Source of the DNA: Vibrio rumoiensis
GTDB taxonomy: Bacteria; Pseudomonadota; Gammaproteobacteria; Enterobacterales; Vibrionaceae
NCBI RefSeq assembly: GCF_002218045.2
Contig: NZ_AP018685.1
Coordinates: 2,108,001-2,172,000, forward strand
Direction of reading: 5' to 3'
Length of the DNA: 64,000 nucleotides
Of the stretch, positions 55,739 through 64,000 are shown piece after piece. Numbering within the stretch: the stretch's first letter is position 1; every line of letters begins with the position of its first letter. Below the pieces are notes generated by a model. It did no database searches. It saw nothing but the letters and a program-made list of their open reading frames with translations, and had not been told where the DNA came from. The position numbers were made by a program, and so were the translations under genes.

Positions 55739-57523
55739 CTATTCTTTAATCAAACTCACCACCGTCCAACCAGCTTCCGTGGTATGAGTACTGTCATTCG
55801 ATAAAATGTGAATATTACCTTTAGGATCGACGGTAAACAGCGATAAACGGTGCCCATCCACATATTTCATCACATAATCTTGCCACTTAAATTCAGCGGT
55901 TAGTTTAGTGTGTTTGATCTCGGCTCCTTGATTAATCAGACTCGCCAATTTTTTATAACTAACATCATCACCAAATAAAGTTCGGCCATGCTTTTCTTCA
56001 ACTAAACGATGTTTCTCATGTTCGTTGTCTTTATTTTTGCCATTCAAGAAAAACACTCGGCGCTCACCAAATTCGGCCATAAAGTATTTAGCGACCACCA
56101 CATTGAAGTGTTTATCGGGCGTCACCGCAATCAAGTTACCAATACCAATTAAATCTAAATATTCCGCTGCGTGACTAGAGATTGGATTCCCATAGTAGGT
56201 TTCTAAACCTTGCATACGCGCTTTACGAATGTACTCCCAGTTTGAATCGGTGATAATGATTCGATAGCCGTACTTTTGTAAGGCAGTAGCTAAGGTTCGC
56301 CCCACATCGTTCGCGCCTACAATCAGGAATCCTTTTGGTGAAGGCTCGGATAAACTCAGCGTATTGGCTAGTGGTCTCGCGGTAATACTTTGTAGCACCA
56401 CAGTTCCAACAATCACCATAAAAGTGAGAGGCACTAATAAACTGGCACCTTCTACTCCCGCTTCTACCAATTTAATCGCAAACAGGGATGAGATAGAGGC
56501 CGCAACAATGCCTCGTGGCGCCACCCAAGCAATAAAGAGTTTTTCTTTAACACTGAGGCTACTGCCGATAGTGGCAATAAAGATCGCAATAGGACGTGAG
56601 AATAGCTGTATTGCGGCAAATAAAAGTGCAGCTGCGACGCCTAAAGTGGCAAAATCGGCCAATTCCATCCGAGCGGATAGCATTAAAAACAAACCGGAAA
56701 TCAGTAAAATCGTTAGGTTTTCTTTAAAATGCAGAATATTTTGGATCTTGACGTCTTTGGCATTAGCAAGCCACATCCCCATCACGGTGACGGCTAATAA
56801 GCCCGATTCAGATTCCAACGCATTGGAAACCGCAAACACGCCTAACACTAAGGTTAATACCGCAAATGGCTGTAAATATTCCGGTAATAAACGACGTCTT
56901 AGTATCTGCGCCAATAACATTCCGGCAATACCACCGAGTACGATGCCGAGCAATAAGATCAAACCAAACACATGCAAACTGTGCATCTTGCTACTCGAGA
57001 CAATAAACTCATACACAATCACGATAAATAATGCGCCGATAGGATCGATTAAAATCCCTTCCCAACGCAATATATTGGCAAGCTTAGATTTTGGTCTTAC
57101 CGTTCGCAATAATGGCACAACCACCGTAGGACCTGTGACTACCGTTAAACTGCCAAACAACAACGCCAACGGCCAACTAAAATCAAGCAAATAGAATGTG
57201 AAAACACTGGTTAGCGCCCAAGTAATCAACGCCCCAATCGTGACAATATTAATGACGGTTCGGTTTACTTCTCGAATCTCTTTAAGATTAAGGGTCAAAC
57301 TGCCTTCAAATAAAATCACCGCAACAGCAAGTGATATTAGGGGAAAGAGCAATTCGCCAAACATTTCATTCGGCTGAAAAATATGAGTAATCGGGCCAAT
57401 AATAAAACCAGCAATCAGTAAAAATAAGATAGCCGGTAATTTCATTCGCCATGCAAGCCATTGGCAACCTAACCCTACTAGCCCTACAGCGGCGAGCATT
57501 AAACCTAGATCTTCAGTGAGCAT
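55739..57523 (-). CDS. CPA1-family cation:proton antiporter with C-terminal regulatory domain
   Basis: 594 residues. About 12 membrane helices in residues 1-390, with the ion-binding region VTGPTVVVPLLRTVRP and WEGILIDPIGALF (the NhaP-type ND motif equivalent), then AWVAPRGIVAASISSLF. A C-terminal nucleotide-binding TrkA-N/RCK-like domain (LIVGANDVGRTLATAL, about 398-520) follows. It exchanges Na+ or K+ for protons across the inner membrane; ion choice is unknown. Confidence 0.9.
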   Translation of the reverse strand: MLTEDLGLMLAAVGLVGLGCQWLAWRMKLPAILFLLIAGFIIGPITHIFQPNEMFGELLFPLISLAVAVILFEGSLTLNLKEIREVNRTVINIVTIGALITWALTSVFTFYLLDFSWPLALLFGSLTVVTGPTVVVPLLRTVRPKSKLANILRWEGILIDPIGALFIVIVYEFIVSSSKMHSLHVFGLILLLGIVLGGIAGMLLAQILRRRLLPEYLQPFAVLTLVLGVFAVSNALESESGLLAVTVMGMWLANAKDVKIQNILHFKENLTILLISGLFLMLSARMELADFATLGVAAALLFAAIQLFSRPIAIFIATIGSSLSVKEKLFIAWVAPRGIVAASISSLFAIKLVEAGVEGASLLVPLTFMVIVGTVVLQSITARPLANTLSLSEPSPKGFLIVGANDVGRTLATALQKYGYRIIITDSNWEYIRKARMQGLETYYGNPISSHAAEYLDLIGIGNLIAVTPDKHFNVVVAKYFMAEFGERRVFFLNGKNKDNEHEKHRLVEEKHGRTLFGDDVSYKKLASLINQGAEIKHTKLTAEFKWQDYVMKYVDGHRLSLFTVDPKGNIHILSNDSTHTTEAGWTVVSLIKE

Positions 57524-57643
57524 CGAACATGATACCTATTGGTCAATTGGTGGTGAATAGAATCATAACGAGTGAAAGGCACCGCCCCCTTCTGCACTAA
57601 TCATGACAGGGAGATACCTTCGATAAATGAGTGAGTTAATCCG

Positions 57644-58024
57644 CTATTTATTCAACTGGCTATCATTCCAACCACGTTGCCACTCCATACGAAATTTTTG
57701 TGAATCAGGCGTCCCTTCACATACACCTTCATAATAATTACCGCTTAAACCAATTTGGTAAGCATGGTTAGGATTACAATATTCTTTAATACCCTTCATG
57801 TAGCCATCGGCATAATCATTGACATTAACGGTACCATAATCTTTAAAATCTGACGCAGTACGATGCTGCTTACCTTTAATACCATCGGAGTACCCAACCG
57901 CATTCCAATCCCCAGCTTTGGCATAATCTTCCGATGTGTTTGCACAAGCCGCTAATAAAATAAGCCCACCGATTGAGAACGCAGCTTTCGTCCATTTCTT
58001 TAATTGAATTTGTTGAGTTTTCAT
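57644..58024 (-). CDS. DUF2799-type lipoprotein of unknown function
   Basis: 126 residues. A lipoprotein signal peptide ends in the lipobox LLAAC (Cys27). The mature part has short Gly/Trp/Asp repeats (DWNAVGYSDGIKG, YADGYMKGIKEYC, GWNDSQ) typical of DUF2799, with two Cys that may form a disulphide. Single gene, divergent from cstA. Function unknown. Confidence 0.85.
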   Translation of the reverse strand: MKTQQIQLKKWTKAAFSIGGLILLAACANTSEDYAKAGDWNAVGYSDGIKGKQHRTASDFKDYGTVNVNDYADGYMKGIKEYCNPNHAYQIGLSGNYYEGVCEGTPDSQKFRMEWQRGWNDSQLNK

Positions 58025-58251
58025 TTATTCCCTCTATTGGCCGTTACCGATTTATCACAACTATTACACAGGTCACATTTAAAGCAAATCAGAAAAACCT
58101 TATTTACTGCAGAATAAAACCACTCACGACGACCTATGACCGCTCAACCTCCTATTCGACCACTCAGTAAAAGGTTAAATGATTGTAAATAAGCCTCGGA
58201 TTATTATGTATCCCGTATTCCTCAACCCTTTTATTGAACAGGACAATAATT

Positions 58252-59742
58252 ATGATGATGTTCCTTTTTTGTGTAGCCGCGTTGATTGCTGGTTACTTTA
58301 TTTACGGAGCTTTCGTTGAAAAAGTTTTCGGCATTAAAGAAAACCGTACAACTCCTGCTTACTCTAAGCAAGACGGCGTCGATTATGTGCCAATGTCAAA
58401 CAAGAAAGTTTATCTCGTTCAACTGTTAAACATTGCTGGTGTCGGCCCAATTTTCGGCCCAATCATGGGGGCCCTTTACGGCCCAGCGGCGATGCTTTGG
58501 ATTGTTTTAGGCTGTATCTTTGCAGGTGCGGTTCACGATTACTTCTCTGGCATGTTGTCTATTCGTAATGGCGGAGCTTCGGTGCCATCGATTACAGGTC
58601 GTTACCTAGGCAAAGGCGCAAAACACTTTATGAACGTGTTTGCGATTGTGCTTCTAATGCTCGTTGGCGTGGTATTTGTTTCAGCCCCTGCTGGCATGAT
58701 CACCAACTTGGTTAACGAACAAACTAGTGCCACCGTTTCTATGGGCACAATGGTAGCAATCATCTTTGGTTACTATATCTTAGCGACCATCGTTCCTATC
58801 GATAAAATCATCGGTCGTTTCTACCCTCTATTCGGCTTCTTATTAATTTTCATGTCTGTTGGCTTAATCAGTGCTATTGCATTCTCTAGCGATCACGCCA
58901 TCCTAGCGGGTTATAAGTTCAGCGATATGTTCACCAACATGAACCCTCATGATCTACCATTATGGCCAGCCCTGTTCATTACAATTGCGTGTGGTGCCAT
59001 TTCAGGCTTCCATGCCACACAGTCTCCTCTGATGGCTCGCTGCTTAGAAAATGAGAAGAACGGCCGTTTCGTGTTCTTTGGTGCGATGATTGGTGAAGGT
59101 GTGATTGCACTGATTTGGTGTGCGATTGCCTTGTCTTTCTTTGGTTCAATGGACGCACTTGGTGAAGCAGTGAAACATGGTGGCCCAGGTAACGTAGTTT
59201 ACTCATCATCATTTGGTCTACTTGGCGTATTCGGTGGTGTCATTGCTTTCCTAGGTGTAGTCATTCTGCCTATCACTTCTGGCGATACCGCTTTCCGCTC
59301 TAGTCGTTTGATCCTTGCTGAATACTTCAACATGGAACAAAAAACACTAAAAAGCCGCTTACTAATGGCACTTCCATTATTTGTTATCGGCGGCATTTTG
59401 ACTCAAGTAGATTTCGGCATCATCTGGCGCTACTTCGGTTTTGCTAACCAAATGACCGCAGTAATGATGTTGTGGACCGCATCTGCTTACCTACTACGCT
59501 TTAACAAGTTGCATTGGATTACTACTGTTCCTGCGATGTTTATGACGACAGTATGTATTACCTTCATCCTAAACAGCAGCACACTTGGCTTTGGTATGGA
59601 TATGCAAATCTCAACTATTATTGGTGTAGTCGCGATGCTATTCATCACAGGCTATGTAATTAAAGTATCGAAAGGCAAAGGCGACCCAGAGTTCGACCAA
59701 GTTGAAGAAGATAAATTAGACGCGAAACCTGAGACGGTATAA
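58252..59742 (+). CDS. CstA-family transporter (pyruvate or peptide uptake)
   Basis: About 496 residues with some 13 membrane helices; the short form of the CstA family (E. coli CstA and BtsT are about 700). Family signatures: GVGPIFGPIMGALYGP, HDYFSGMLSIRNGG, and HATQSPLMARCLENEKNGR. Start at the first of three ATG codons (58252), preceded by AGGA; the frame opens at TTG 58234, which has no such site. Members carry pyruvate or peptides; the nearby BtsSR genes make pyruvate attractive but unproven. Confidence 0.92.
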   Translation: MMMFLFCVAALIAGYFIYGAFVEKVFGIKENRTTPAYSKQDGVDYVPMSNKKVYLVQLLNIAGVGPIFGPIMGALYGPAAMLWIVLGCIFAGAVHDYFSGMLSIRNGGASVPSITGRYLGKGAKHFMNVFAIVLLMLVGVVFVSAPAGMITNLVNEQTSATVSMGTMVAIIFGYYILATIVPIDKIIGRFYPLFGFLLIFMSVGLISAIAFSSDHAILAGYKFSDMFTNMNPHDLPLWPALFITIACGAISGFHATQSPLMARCLENEKNGRFVFFGAMIGEGVIALIWCAIALSFFGSMDALGEAVKHGGPGNVVYSSSFGLLGVFGGVIAFLGVVILPITSGDTAFRSSRLILAEYFNMEQKTLKSRLLMALPLFVIGGILTQVDFGIIWRYFGFANQMTAVMMLWTASAYLLRFNKLHWITTVPAMFMTTVCITFILNSSTLGFGMDMQISTIIGVVAMLFITGYVIKVSKGKGDPEFDQVEEDKLDAKPETV

Positions 59743-59785
59743 GCGTTACTCGGAAGCTCGTAACTAGAGCGCGTTGCTTCTCGAA
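59743..59785. repeat. Fragment of the intergenic repeat, copy 3 (inverted)
   Basis: TAACTAGAGCGCGTTGCTTC at about 59761 matches the reverse complement of the right end of copy 1 (TTACTAGGGCGCTTCGCTTC) with three mismatches. Only one end is present. Confidence 0.5.
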
Positions 59786-59795
59786 AAAGATAAAG

Positions 59796-59826
59796 ACCGA
59801 TAGTTGAGAGACTGTCGGTTTTTTTG
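59796..59826 (+). terminator. Terminator of the cstA-family gene
   Basis: ACCGATAGT / ACTGTCGGT (one G-T pair, 6-nt loop) followed by TTTTTTT. The following 59827-59960 shows no gene. Confidence 0.88.
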
Positions 59827-59974
59827 TATATAAAGAACGGGGATAAAGCTGTTGAGGGGTTAGTGGCTTTTGGTTAATTGGGTATCAATGATGTAACTCG
59901 TTTTTGGACAAAAACGAGCTAGCGATGAGAACGGCAGTAACTCACTTCGGATAAAAAAATGTATTGATAACGTC

Positions 59975-60227
59975 TAAAGTAGTGGCCAATTTAGATAGGT
60001 CACATCACAACTAAAAAGAAGTTTTCTTTCGGCTGTAGATGTCCTCGATGACATACAGGTAATAGTGTTGTCATCGAACCTTTGAAGGTAAGTAAGTGAT
60101 ATCCCATGTGTAGACTTGGTTCGAGTCCGTAGCAGTGTAACTGGTTGGCTTCGCTGGCTTCTGTCTACTCCGTTGACGGCTTCGTTTGTGAAGTTGCCCC
60201 TGCCTACTCAGCACGCGATAGTGGCTT
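59975..60227 (-). pseudogene. IS3-family orfB (integrase domain) remnant
   Basis: On the minus strand two frames encode IS3-type transposase pieces: QGQLHKRSRQRSRQKPAKP with NQVYTWDITYLPSKVR (60071-60215), then, after a frameshift, YYLYVIEDIYSRK, the start of the rve core with its first Asp. The rest is gone. It abuts the IS630 remnant at about 60228, so one element was cut by the other or by deletion. Confidence 0.8.
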
Positions 60228-61046
60228 GACTTGGATGCACACTGCATCCATGAATAAGATAGGCCCACCGCGCTGTTTTAGCTCGCGATAGTATTCAATG
60301 AAAACGTCCTGAGCTTCAGGGTTAAACTTTTGAGGAACACCTTTAGGTTACTTATAAGAAAAACCATTGTGATCTAGCCATTTATTCATACCGGCAACAG
60401 TATAAGTGACTTGAAATTCAGACCGAACATAATCAACAATTTGATGGGTATGAAAATAAGTATTGTAGTTGGATAATAAAGTTTGATCGAAACAAGCGAG
60501 AAAACGGATACGTGAATTCTTCACTATCGTTGTTTTATAAGACGTTAATCGCTGAAATAGATCAAACTATATTATCTAAAATTGGTGAAGGGTTGTGACA
60601 AAGAAGTAGATGAAAGATGTAAAACGATCAAACTTTAACGATTTACCAACCCAAAAACTAACAAAATCAGCTAAATCTGATCAGACTTTATTATCTGCCT
60701 ACAAGTATTCTCAGTTAAGTGTTCAATGAGTGCCATCGTTTCCATTGCATGGAGCTAACGCTGAGAACCACCATTTTCTGGTGTGAGTTTTTTTAGATTC
60801 TAAGTAATCATTGATAGACGAGTAACGGTGGTTTTATGAATTCGCCAAGCTTGCGAAATCATAGAATTTGACCAACCTTCAGATGCGAGCAAGATCGCTT
60901 TAATGCGGTCACAAACGCGACAGTCACGAGATGAGTCGTGCATTCGTTCAAGTAGCTTCTTTTTTTGGTTGGATATTTCTATTTTCATGTTCGTTAGCAT
61001 GATCCTGTGAAAGGCAAAAATCAAGCATCTTCAATGATCACGGGTA
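60228..61046 (-). pseudogene. Decayed IS630-family element, related to the one at 2252
   Basis: From GACTTGGATGCACACTGCAT rightwards it aligns base by base with 2771-3342, including the terminal repeat (CACGGGTA at 61046), but has several small indels, a stop (TTACTTATAAG region near 60349) and many substitutions. Only an N-terminal 74-residue frame (60800-61024) is open. The left third of the element is missing. A 242-bp element is inserted at 60463. Confidence 0.88.
60463..60704. mobile_element. 242-bp miniature inverted-repeat element inside the IS630 remnant
   Basis: The ends are TTGTAGTTGGATAATAAAG and, reverse-complemented, TTGTAGGCAGATAATAAAG, continuing to TTTGATC and TCTGATC: about 27 bp with four mismatches. 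It is flanked by a GTA repeat (60460-60462 and 60705-60707). The intact IS630 at 2252 gives the empty site AAGTATTCTC, proving insertion. No coding frame; internally it contains more copies of GATCAAACT-like motifs. The family is not recognised. Confidence 0.8.
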
Positions 61047-61155
61047 TATAATGGTCTTGCCGTGCTTTATTGTTAAATACACCACCTATTTTAGACAGAA
61101 CTTTAAATAGGTGGTATTTAATTATTATCCTTTCAACTATTGAAATAAATATTAC

Positions 61156-61713
61156 CTATAGCGTTATTTTTTTGACCATTCCCGCTTCTGCATGACCTGG
61201 AATATTACACGCAAATTCGACATTAGGATTGCCATGGAAGTGCCATAGCATTTGCTTAGCTTTACCGGGTGCAACGGTGACGCTATTTCCTGAGTCATGA
61301 TCATGGCTCATTCCTGCCATATTTTTCATCATTTCACGATGTTCAGTTTGCTCTTTTTCACTGCCAATCGTGAATTCATGATCGATTTTGCCTTTGTTCA
61401 TAATGACAAATTGCACCACATCATTCGGTTGTATATCGGCATTTCCAGCGAAGGTGATGCTCATATCGTCAGCAAGGATCACTTGAACAACCTTATTAGG
61501 TTTCACGCCTTTGGCTGGCATGCCCACCTCGGTCATACTCTTCATGTCCATTTCACTCATATCCATACCATCCATATCCATGTTTTCCATGTTCATTGAA
61601 TGACCTTCCATGTGTTCTGAGCCCATGTTGTGATCTTTCATATCTGCCATAACAAATGAAGATGTCATGACTAGGCTAAGCGCGATGGTAGTGGTGATTA
61701 GGTTCTTTTTCAT
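61156..61713 (-). CDS. copI: Periplasmic Met/His-rich cupredoxin, CopI-like
   Basis: 185 residues. Signal peptide (residues 1-23), then a Met/His/Asp-rich stretch (about 25-62: HNMGSEHMEGHSMNMENMDM) suited to binding copper, then a cupredoxin domain with type-1 ligands His in KIDHEF, and Cys, His and Met in FACNIPGHAEAGM. It resembles CopI, which protects periplasmic proteins from copper in proteobacteria. It is in the same direction as cusA, about 80 bp downstream. The symbol is by resemblance. Confidence 0.8.
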   Translation of the reverse strand: MKKNLITTTIALSLVMTSSFVMADMKDHNMGSEHMEGHSMNMENMDMDGMDMSEMDMKSMTEVGMPAKGVKPNKVVQVILADDMSITFAGNADIQPNDVVQFVIMNKGKIDHEFTIGSEKEQTEHREMMKNMAGMSHDHDSGNSVTVAPGKAKQMLWHFHGNPNVEFACNIPGHAEAGMVKKITL

Positions 61714-61793
61714 TTTATTTTCCTTTTAAATGACTAGGCAGTGATACCCGCCTAGTTGATTTATGGTTAATGATTAATGTCAGTGTTTCAGAG

Positions 61794-64000
61794 TTATGAT
61801 TTTTGGTGCTTGGTTATTGGATACTTGGTTAATTGGTGTGAATGTTGTTTCCATAATTTAAAAATGGCAGGGAGTACTACGAGTGTCAGTATCAATGCCG
61901 ATGCCATGCCGCCAATCATAGGTGCGGCAATTCGCTGCATGACTTCTGAGCCAGTACCTGATCCGTACATGATGGGTACTAGGCCGATAATTACCGTCAG
62001 TACCGTCATCATGACCGGACGAACACGTAATCCGGCACCTTGCTTAATCGCCGTAATGAGTGACTGATGGGTAAGAGGTTTATGGTCTCTTTCAGACTCA
62101 ATAACGGCTAGATGCCAAGCTTGATTGAGATAGACCAGCATGATCACGCCAATCTCTACCGCCACTCCAGCCAGTGCAATAAAGCCAACCCCGACAGCAA
62201 TCGAGAAGTTGTAGTTAAGCTGCCACATCAGCCATAAGCCGCCAACCATCGCGAGAGGTAGAGTCGCCATGATAATGAGCACTTCGCCAACACGTTTAAA
62301 ACTTAAATACAGCAACAACATAATGATGATTAAGGTCACCGGAACCACAACGCTTAGCCTTGCTTTGGCGCGTTCCATATATTCATATTGTCCAGACCAA
62401 GCTAAAGAGTAGCCAGCGGGAAGTTGTACCTCTTGCGCGACAATAGCTTGAGCTTCTTTCACATAAGAGCCTAAATCTCGATTATCAATATCAACAAATA
62501 CCCAACCGTTCGGTCGTGCGTTCTCGGTTTTAATCATTGGTGGGCCATCTTCATATCGAATATCAGCAACATCACCAAGAGCGATACGAGCGCCATTCGG
62601 CGTAACCAAAGGCAAGCTTTGCAGTTTGACCACCGAATCTCGATAAGATTGAGGGTAGCGAACATTGATCGGATAACGCTCTAGACCTTCAATGGTTTCC
62701 CCAACATTCATGCCGCCTACCGCGGTAGAAACAACGCGTTGAACATCTTGGATACTTAAACCGTAACGAGCCGCTTGACGACGTTTAATATCAATCGTGA
62801 CATAACGGCCACCAGCAACGCGCTCGGCATAGACGGATGTAGTGCCCGCTACTTGATTTAAAACTGGTTCAAGCTCAGCACCAATCTCTTCAATAACCTT
62901 AAGATCTGGGCCGGATATTTTGATGCCGATTGGCGTTTTGATCCCTGTGGCAAGCATATCGATACGAGTTTTGATTGGCATAACGAAAGCATTGGTTAGT
63001 CCGGGAAATTGAATCAAAGCATCAAGCTCTTTTCTCAAAGATTCCGAGGTAACTCCAGGTCGCCATTCTGATTTAGGTTTTAATTGAATGGTGGTTTCAA
63101 TCATAGTGAGTGGCGCAGGATCGGTTGCGGTTTCCGCTCGGCCAATTTTTCCCCATACCGTTTTCACTTCGGGTACGGTTTTGATCAACTTGTTGGTTTG
63201 TTGCAATAGCTCACGCGCCTTACCAATGGAAATGCCTGGGTAAGTGGTTGGCATGTACATCAAATCCCCTTCATCTAACGGTGGGATAAACTCACTACCA
63301 ATTTTACTTATTGGGTAATAAGTGGATGCCATCAGCGAGATAGCGATAACCACAATCGTTTTAGGATAAGTCAGGCTCAAGTTGAGCAATGGGCGATAGA
63401 GTGCAACTAGCCCTTTATTAACCGGATTCTTATGTTCTGGAAGAATTTTCCCTCGAATAAAATAGCCCATTAACACCGGCACTAAGGTAATGGCCAAGGC
63501 TGCGGATGAAGCCATCGCAAAGGTTTTAGTAAAGGCTAATGGAGAGAACATTTTGCCTTCTTGTCCTTCAAGGGCGAAGACTGGAACAAAACTCAAGGTA
63601 ATGATCAGTAATGAGAAAAATAACGGTGCGCCCACTTCTGCGGCTGCATCACCAATCACTTGCCAGCGGTTTTTATCGGTCAGCGGAGTGCGCTCCATGT
63701 GTTTATGAACATTTTCGATCATAACAATGGCACCGTCGACCATGGCACCAATGGCAATAGCGATACCGCCTAAAGACATAATATTGGCGTTAATCCCTTG
63801 CCAATGCATGATGATAAAAGCCGATAAAATACCAATAGGTAAGCTGATTGCGATAACCAGTGATGACCGAATGTGGAATAAAAACAAAGCACAAACCACC
63901 GCCACAACAATGAATTCTTCCGCTAGCTTCTGCCATAAGTTTTTGACTGCATGATCAATCAAATTGGAACGATCATAAGTCGGCACAATCTCAATACCAT
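61794..64000 (-). CDS. cusA: CusA-type copper/silver RND efflux pump, N-terminus beyond window
   Basis: Inner-membrane pump of a heavy-metal-efflux RND system (CusCBA type). The frame is open to the right edge and reads in as GIEIVPTYDRSNLIDHAVKN, an internal CusA segment, so about 310 N-terminal residues are outside; a GTG at 63986 is not the real start. Visible: SLGGIAIAIGAMVDGAIVMIENVHKH (proton relay Asp), the periplasmic docking/porter region, and the second membrane domain ending VVLPAIFKLWKQHSH. The cusB and cusC genes, if present, would lie to the right. Confidence 0.93.
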   Translation of the reverse strand, partial: GIEIVPTYDRSNLIDHAVKNLWQKLAEEFIVVAVVCALFLFHIRSSLVIAISLPIGILSAFIIMHWQGINANIMSLGGIAIAIGAMVDGAIVMIENVHKHMERTPLTDKNRWQVIGDAAAEVGAPLFFSLLIITLSFVPVFALEGQEGKMFSPLAFTKTFAMASSAALAITLVPVLMGYFIRGKILPEHKNPVNKGLVALYRPLLNLSLTYPKTIVVIAISLMASTYYPISKIGSEFIPPLDEGDLMYMPTTYPGISIGKARELLQQTNKLIKTVPEVKTVWGKIGRAETATDPAPLTMIETTIQLKPKSEWRPGVTSESLRKELDALIQFPGLTNAFVMPIKTRIDMLATGIKTPIGIKISGPDLKVIEEIGAELEPVLNQVAGTTSVYAERVAGGRYVTIDIKRRQAARYGLSIQDVQRVVSTAVGGMNVGETIEGLERYPINVRYPQSYRDSVVKLQSLPLVTPNGARIALGDVADIRYEDGPPMIKTENARPNGWVFVDIDNRDLGSYVKEAQAIVAQEVQLPAGYSLAWSGQYEYMERAKARLSVVVPVTLIIIMLLLYLSFKRVGEVLIIMATLPLAMVGGLWLMWQLNYNFSIAVGVGFIALAGVAVEIGVIMLVYLNQAWHLAVIESERDHKPLTHQSLITAIKQGAGLRVRPVMMTVLTVIIGLVPIMYGSGTGSEVMQRIAAPMIGGMASALILTLVVLPAIFKLWKQHSHQLTKYPITKHQKS

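Noticed and set aside
56364..57194. 276-residue frame antisense to the antiporter
   Set aside because: Low-complexity Asn/Thr/Ile composition mirrors hydrophobic codons on the other strand; no ribosome site.

Overview
The window reads as a chromosomal segment of a gamma-proteobacterium of the genus Vibrio or a very close relative. The evidence is gene content and order (queA; oxyR and prx; cutC; phoU-pstBAC; ppk-ppx; pstS-phoR-phoB; rdgC; trhP-yfhL; an rRNA operon; clpB-pgeF-rluD / bamD-raiA-pheA; trpR-slt; tyrA-aroF; btsSR; cstA). Further support comes from the long PstA and PstC variants and from an rRNA spacer with four tRNAs (Glu, Lys, Ala, Val). No species is claimed.

Layout. 1-5.1 kb: 3'-truncated queA, a 261-bp miniature element, oxyR interrupted at codon 2-3 by a complete IS630-family element, peroxiredoxin and cutC. 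5.1-17.7 kb: the phosphate regulon, with transporter, PhoU, polyphosphate kinase and exopolyphosphatase, PstS, and the PhoR/PhoB two-component system with PhoB-box-like sites. 17.8-21.4 kb: rdgC, the tRNA hydroxylase pair trhP-yfhL, nfsA. 21.6-27.9 kb: one complete rRNA operon on the minus strand (two promoters, 16S, four spacer tRNAs, 23S, 5S, tRNA-Asp, tRNA-Trp), trailed by decayed tRNA-Trp copies. 28.0-34.1 kb: the most interesting part, a purine-scavenging locus. 34.2-50.2 kb: housekeeping genes, including clpB with a sigma-32 promoter, the outer-membrane assembly gene bamD, ribosome hibernation factor raiA, the pheL-attenuated pheA gene, and tyrA-aroF with TyrR-box-like sites. 50.2-59.8 kb: the BtsSR pyruvate-type sensor system, a RimK-like / GNAT-C39 gene pair bracketed by repeats, a CPA1 antiporter and a CstA-family transporter. 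59.9-64 kb: nested insertion-sequence wreckage, then a copper-resistance locus (CopI-like cupredoxin, truncated cusA).

The purine locus has a divergent intergenic region with two sequences that fit the -24/-12 sigma-54 promoter rule (GG-N10-GC), one per direction, and an NtrC-like site between them. Three RNA hairpins share two conserved strands (GAGTAGAAGCGGT and GGACATTGCTC) but have different, compensating stems. One precedes an amidohydrolase, one an NMT1-type ABC importer with a base deaminase, and one an iron/2-oxoglutarate dioxygenase. These match what I know of the NMT1-motif (xanthine/urate) riboswitch in architecture and gene association. In the third copy the 3' strand of the aptamer stem is also a perfect 7-nt complement of the Shine-Dalgarno region, suggesting a translational ON switch. 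The two deaminases resemble 8-oxoguanine deaminase (product urate) and guanine deaminase (product xanthine), i.e. enzymes making the proposed riboswitch ligands. The substrate of the dioxygenase is unknown.

The second notable event is the IS630 insertion in oxyR. It removed the native start, but the transposase stop codon overlaps an in-frame TTG that could restart an almost full-length OxyR. All assignments come from reading the sequence and recalled family knowledge; no searches were run.
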